A stretch of DNA of 10,588 bases from Bordetella parapertussis (GTDB lineage: Bacteria > Pseudomonadota > Gammaproteobacteria > Burkholderiales > Burkholderiaceae_B). The stretch covers positions 1 to 10,588 of the forward strand of contig CAMAYM010000088.1 of NCBI GenBank assembly GCA_945862495.1, written 5' to 3'. Within the stretch, counting starts at the first letter, position 1, and each line of letters starts with the position of its first letter. A program made the position numbers and the translations under genes. The notes under the pieces were generated by a model, which was not told the origin of the DNA, made no database searches, and saw only the letters and a list, made by a program, of their open reading frames with translations. This document shows positions 7,817 to 10,588 of this stretch, piece after piece.

Positions 7817-7840
7817 CGTATTTCATAATATGAAAATACG
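7817..7840. promoter_or_regulatory. Palindromic operator candidate in the kinase/aceE control region
   Basis: The core TTTCATAATATGAAA (7821-7835) is a perfect 7-1-7 inverted repeat. It is flanked by CGTA on the left and (A)TACG on the right, so the arms extend to about 11-12 bases with one extra A. It is centred at 7828, overlaps the predicted -10 of the kinase operon and lies about 69 bases upstream of the predicted aceE transcription start. Such a site suits a dimeric regulator that represses the leftward promoter and possibly acts on aceE. I cannot name the binding protein. It is not the AATTGGTnnnACCAATT box known for E. coli PdhR. Confidence 0.6.
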
Positions 7841-7854
7841 TCCCGCTTTGTGAA
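7825..7854 (-). promoter_or_regulatory. Predicted sigma70 promoter of the kinase-folD-prlC-SCO operon
   Basis: Read on the minus strand: -35 TTCACA (7854-7849), an 18-base spacer and -10 TATTAT (7830-7825). Each hexamer has one mismatch to consensus. Transcription would start near 7818, giving a leader of about 62 bases before the kinase ATG. The -10 lies at the centre of the palindrome at 7821-7835, so a bound protein would block it. The surrounding sequence is A/T-rich, so chance matches are possible. Confidence 0.45.
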
Positions 7855-7861
7855 AAATTAG

Positions 7862-7890
7862 TTGCCGTGACTAAGAGATGTACATAGAAT
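7862..7890 (+). promoter_or_regulatory. Predicted sigma70 promoter of aceE
   Basis: -35 TTGCCG (7862-7867), a 17-base spacer and -10 TAGAAT (7885-7890, one mismatch to TATAAT). Transcription would begin near 7897, leaving a leader of about 58 bases. The spacing is ideal and no better pair is seen upstream of aceE. The -35 hexamer TTGCCG is complementary to CGGCAA at 7892-7897, near the predicted start. Confidence 0.55.
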
Positions 7891-7943
7891 GCGGCAAATA
7901 CCCAAAAAACAGTTAGGCTCTTACATCAAAGAACCCGAGAATC

Positions 7944-7949
7944 AGGAGA
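7944..7949 (+). promoter_or_regulatory. Ribosome binding site of aceE
   Basis: AGGAGA, 5 bases before the ATG at 7955. This strong site fixes the aceE start and contrasts with the poor site of the divergent kinase gene. Confidence 0.85.
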
Positions 7950-7954
7950 TTCAC

Positions 7955-10588
7955 ATGGCACCACAAGCTGCCGGTTTCAATGCCGCGAACGACGTTGATT
8001 CGCTGGAAACACAAGAATGGCTAGATGCTTTGGCAGCAGTGTTGGATCGCGAGGGTCCGGAGCGTGCGCATTACCTTCTGGAGCGTCTGACAGATTTAGC
8101 GCGCCGCTCTGGAGCGCATATCCCATTTTCTCCTAATACTGCATACCTCAATACTATTCCCGTCGGGCTTGAGCCGACGCAGCCTGGGAATCTTGAACTC
8201 GAGGCCCGGATTCGCAGCATCATTCGCTGGAATGCGATGGCGATGGTCGTCAAAGCCAACAAGCACAGCCCACCTGACGGTGGCGATCTCGGTGGACATA
8301 TTGCGTCATTTGCTTCATTGGCGACGATGATCGGTTGCGGTCAAAATCATTTTTGGCATGCCGATACTCCAGAGCGTGGTGGTGATTTGGTTTACTTCCA
8401 AGGTCACTCTTCGCCAGGCGTGTATGGTCGTGCTTATTTAGAAGGACGTTTGACTGAAGAACAGCTGGATCATTTCCGCCAAGAAGTGGGCGGAAAAGGT
8501 TTGTCGTCTTATCCCCATCCCAAACTAATGCCTGAGTTCTGGCAGTTTCCAACGGTATCGATGGGTCTGGGGCCATTGATGGCGATTTATCAGGCGCGTT
8601 TTCTAAAATATCTGCATGCGCGTGGTATCGCTGATACGAGTCAGCGTAAGGTTTGGGTATTTTGCGGTGATGGCGAAATGGATGAACCCGAGTCACTGGG
8701 TGCCATCAGCTTAGCTGCGCGTGAAAAACTCGATAACTTGATTTTTGTGATCAATTGCAACTTGCAGCGTCTGGATGGACCTGTGCGTGGCAATGGCAAG
8801 ATTATTCAAGAGCTTGAAGGGGACTTCCGCGGCAGTGGGTGGAATGTCATCAAGATGATTTGGGGCGGCTATTGGGACCCTCTGCTAGCGAGCGACAAAG
8901 AAGGCATTCTTCGCAAGATCATGGAAGAAACCGTGGATGGCGAATATCAAGCCTACAAAGCCAATGACGGAAAGTTTGTGCGCGAGCACTTTTTCGGCAA
9001 ACATCCAAAGCTCTTGGAAATGGTGTCGCGCATGAGCGACGAAGATGTTTGGCGCTTAAATCGTGGTGGTCATGATCCTCATAAAGTGTATGCGGCGTTT
9101 TCCGCTGCAACCCAACACACTGGACAGCCTACTGTGATCTTGGCTAAAACGATCAAAGGTTATGGCGTAGGTCACGGCGTACAGGCAAAAAATCCCTCAC
9201 ACCAGCAAAAGAAACTGGATACGGATACCATTCGCGAGTTCCGCGATCGCTACAACATACCTATTCCTGATAGCCAGATTGCAGAAGTTCCGTATTTCAA
9301 GCCCGCCGAAGACTCTCCCGAAATGATGTATCTGCACGAGCGACGCAAAGCGTTAGGCGGCTACTTGCCCAAGCGACGAACACGTGCAGATGAGCAACTC
9401 AAAGCGCCTGCGCTTGAAGTGCTGCGTCCTATTCTTGACCCGACTGCCGAAGGTCGTGAGATCTCAACGACACAAGCCTTTGTGCGTATTTTGAATCAAG
9501 TGCTACGGGACAAGGATCTCGGACCGCGCGTTGTGCCTATCTTGGCGGATGAGTCACGTACTTTTGGAATGGAAGGTTTGTTCCGGCAGATTGGTATTTA
9601 CGCGCCCGAAGGTCAAAAGTACACACCTGTCGATAAAGACCAAGTGATGTATTACCGTGAATCTTCGGACGGTCAGCTGCTCCAAGAGGGGATCAACGAG
9701 GCGGGTGCATTTAGTTCTTGGATTGCTGCGGCAACGTCATACTCGACGAATAACCGCATCATGATTCCGTTCTATATTTATTACTCAATGTTTGGCTTTC
9801 AGCGCGTGGGCGATTTAGCCTGGGCTGCGGGTGACATGCAGGCGAGAGGCTTTTTGCTAGGGGGTACTGCAGGCCGAACGACGCTCAACGGCGAGGGCCT
9901 TCAGCACGAGGACGGTCATAGCCATATCTTCTCTTCGACGATTCCCAATTGTGTCTCTTACGATCCTACGTTTGCGCACGAGCTTGCTGTCATCATTCAG
10001 CATGGTTTAAAGCGCATGGTCGAAGATCAGGAAAACGTGTTTTATTACCTGACTGTCATGAATGAGAATTACGCTCAGCCTGGTCTGAATAAGGGTGACG
10101 AGGATGGAATCATCCGCGGGATGTATCGCCTCAAGAAAGGTGGCAAAAATAAGCTGCGTGCACAGTTGCTGGGTTCAGGGACAATTTTGCGTGAGGTAAT
10201 GGCTGCAGCTGAGTTGTTAGAGAAAGATTGGGGCGTTTCTGCCGATATCTGGAGCGTCACCAGCTTTACAGAATTGCGTCGCGATGGCTTGGATTGCGAG
10301 CGACACAATATGCTCCATCCCACAGGCAAATCAAAAGTGCCTTTTGTCTCAAGCCTGCTTGAAAAGACTGAAGGTCCCATCATTGCTTCAACGGACTATA
10401 TGAAACTGTTTGCTGATCAGGTTCGCCCATTTATGCCGCGTGGTCGCGACTACAAGGTTTTGGGGACAGATGGTTTCGGACGCTCAGATTTCCGTGCCAA
10501 GTTGCGAGAGCACTTTGAAGTGGATCGTCACTTTGTTGTGCTGGCTACTTTGCGCGCCTTGGCTGACGAAGGGACCGTTCCTGTTAGC
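7955..10588 (+). CDS. aceE: Pyruvate dehydrogenase E1 component, homodimeric type (AceE), lacking only the extreme C-terminus
   Basis: Thiamine-diphosphate-dependent E1 of the pyruvate dehydrogenase complex. It decarboxylates pyruvate and acetylates the lipoyl groups of E2 in the cytoplasm, feeding acetyl-CoA to the TCA cycle. The frame is open from 7955 to the window edge (878 codons); the family is about 885-905 residues, so some 10-25 are missing. Visible: an N-terminal segment starting at once into DSLETQEWLDAL; the active-site GGHIASFAS region (about 113-121); the ThDP/Mg motif from G238-D239-G240 (GDGEMDEPESLGA) to NCNLQRLDGPVRGN; the KTIKGYGVGHGVQAKN loop with SHQQ; the second half with EGINEAGA, whose E582 matches the cofactor-activating glutamate of E. 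coli AceE (E571, family knowledge); and the strongly conserved TTLNGEGLQHEDGHSHI. aceF and lpd would be expected just beyond the right edge. There are no disruptions. Confidence 0.98.
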   Translation, partial: MAPQAAGFNAANDVDSLETQEWLDALAAVLDREGPERAHYLLERLTDLARRSGAHIPFSPNTAYLNTIPVGLEPTQPGNLELEARIRSIIRWNAMAMVVKANKHSPPDGGDLGGHIASFASLATMIGCGQNHFWHADTPERGGDLVYFQGHSSPGVYGRAYLEGRLTEEQLDHFRQEVGGKGLSSYPHPKLMPEFWQFPTVSMGLGPLMAIYQARFLKYLHARGIADTSQRKVWVFCGDGEMDEPESLGAISLAAREKLDNLIFVINCNLQRLDGPVRGNGKIIQELEGDFRGSGWNVIKMIWGGYWDPLLASDKEGILRKIMEETVDGEYQAYKANDGKFVREHFFGKHPKLLEMVSRMSDEDVWRLNRGGHDPHKVYAAFSAATQHTGQPTVILAKTIKGYGVGHGVQAKNPSHQQKKLDTDTIREFRDRYNIPIPDSQIAEVPYFKPAEDSPEMMYLHERRKALGGYLPKRRTRADEQLKAPALEVLRPILDPTAEGREISTTQAFVRILNQVLRDKDLGPRVVPILADESRTFGMEGLFRQIGIYAPEGQKYTPVDKDQVMYYRESSDGQLLQEGINEAGAFSSWIAAATSYSTNNRIMIPFYIYYSMFGFQRVGDLAWAAGDMQARGFLLGGTAGRTTLNGEGLQHEDGHSHIFSSTIPNCVSYDPTFAHELAVIIQHGLKRMVEDQENVFYYLTVMNENYAQPGLNKGDEDGIIRGMYRLKKGGKNKLRAQLLGSGTILREVMAAAELLEKDWGVSADIWSVTSFTELRRDGLDCERHNMLHPTGKSKVPFVSSLLEKTEGPIIASTDYMKLFADQVRPFMPRGRDYKVLGTDGFGRSDFRAKLREHFEVDRHFVVLATLRALADEGTVPVS

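Noticed and set aside
8250..8696. 148-codon minus-strand open frame within aceE
   Set aside because: It is the antisense shadow of a highly conserved part of AceE; rich in His/Arg/Asp with no motif and no ribosome site.

Overview
The window reads as chromosomal DNA of a betaproteobacterium, most likely Burkholderiales and plausibly Alcaligenaceae. This rests on gene order (a FixL/FixJ-like two-component pair and folD divergent from a homodimeric-type pyruvate dehydrogenase E1, aceE), on protein character, and on a base composition near 50% G+C judged by eye. The genus cannot be fixed from the sequence alone. Every gene belongs to a known family, coding density is very high, and no gene-free stretch exceeds 200 bases. 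I see no insertion sequence, phage gene, tRNA, rRNA, CRISPR array or clear rho-independent terminator.

Left part (1-1755), copper handling: the first 498 residues of a copper-exporting P1B-type ATPase (copA, minus strand, running off the left edge) are divergent from a 69-residue copper chaperone (copZ, plus strand). They are separated by 51 bases. No CueR-type regulator gene is in the window.

Middle part (1760-7756), five minus-strand genes so tightly packed that one transcript is likely: a membrane PAS-PAS sensor histidine kinase, a FixJ/LuxR-type response regulator, folD, an M3-family oligopeptidase (prlC) and a SCO1/SenC lipoprotein. Kinase/regulator and regulator/folD each overlap by 4 bases (ATGA). 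The next gaps are 28 and 13 bases. The SCO gene ends 4 bases from the end of copZ, so the copper-insertion lipoprotein closes the long operon and adjoins the copper cluster.

Right part (7757-10588): a 198-base divergent control region, then aceE, which is open through the right edge (878 residues present, only the extreme C-terminus missing). The control region holds a good sigma70-type promoter for aceE, a plausible one for the kinase operon, and a palindrome centred at 7828 that covers the kinase -10 element.

Working together (inference): pyruvate oxidation (AceE), one-carbon metabolism (FolD), cytochrome oxidase copper delivery (SCO) and a FixLJ-like sensor are placed so that they could be co-controlled. 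The arrangement of the sensor operon against aceE is the most interesting part of the window. No wholly novel protein system is evident.
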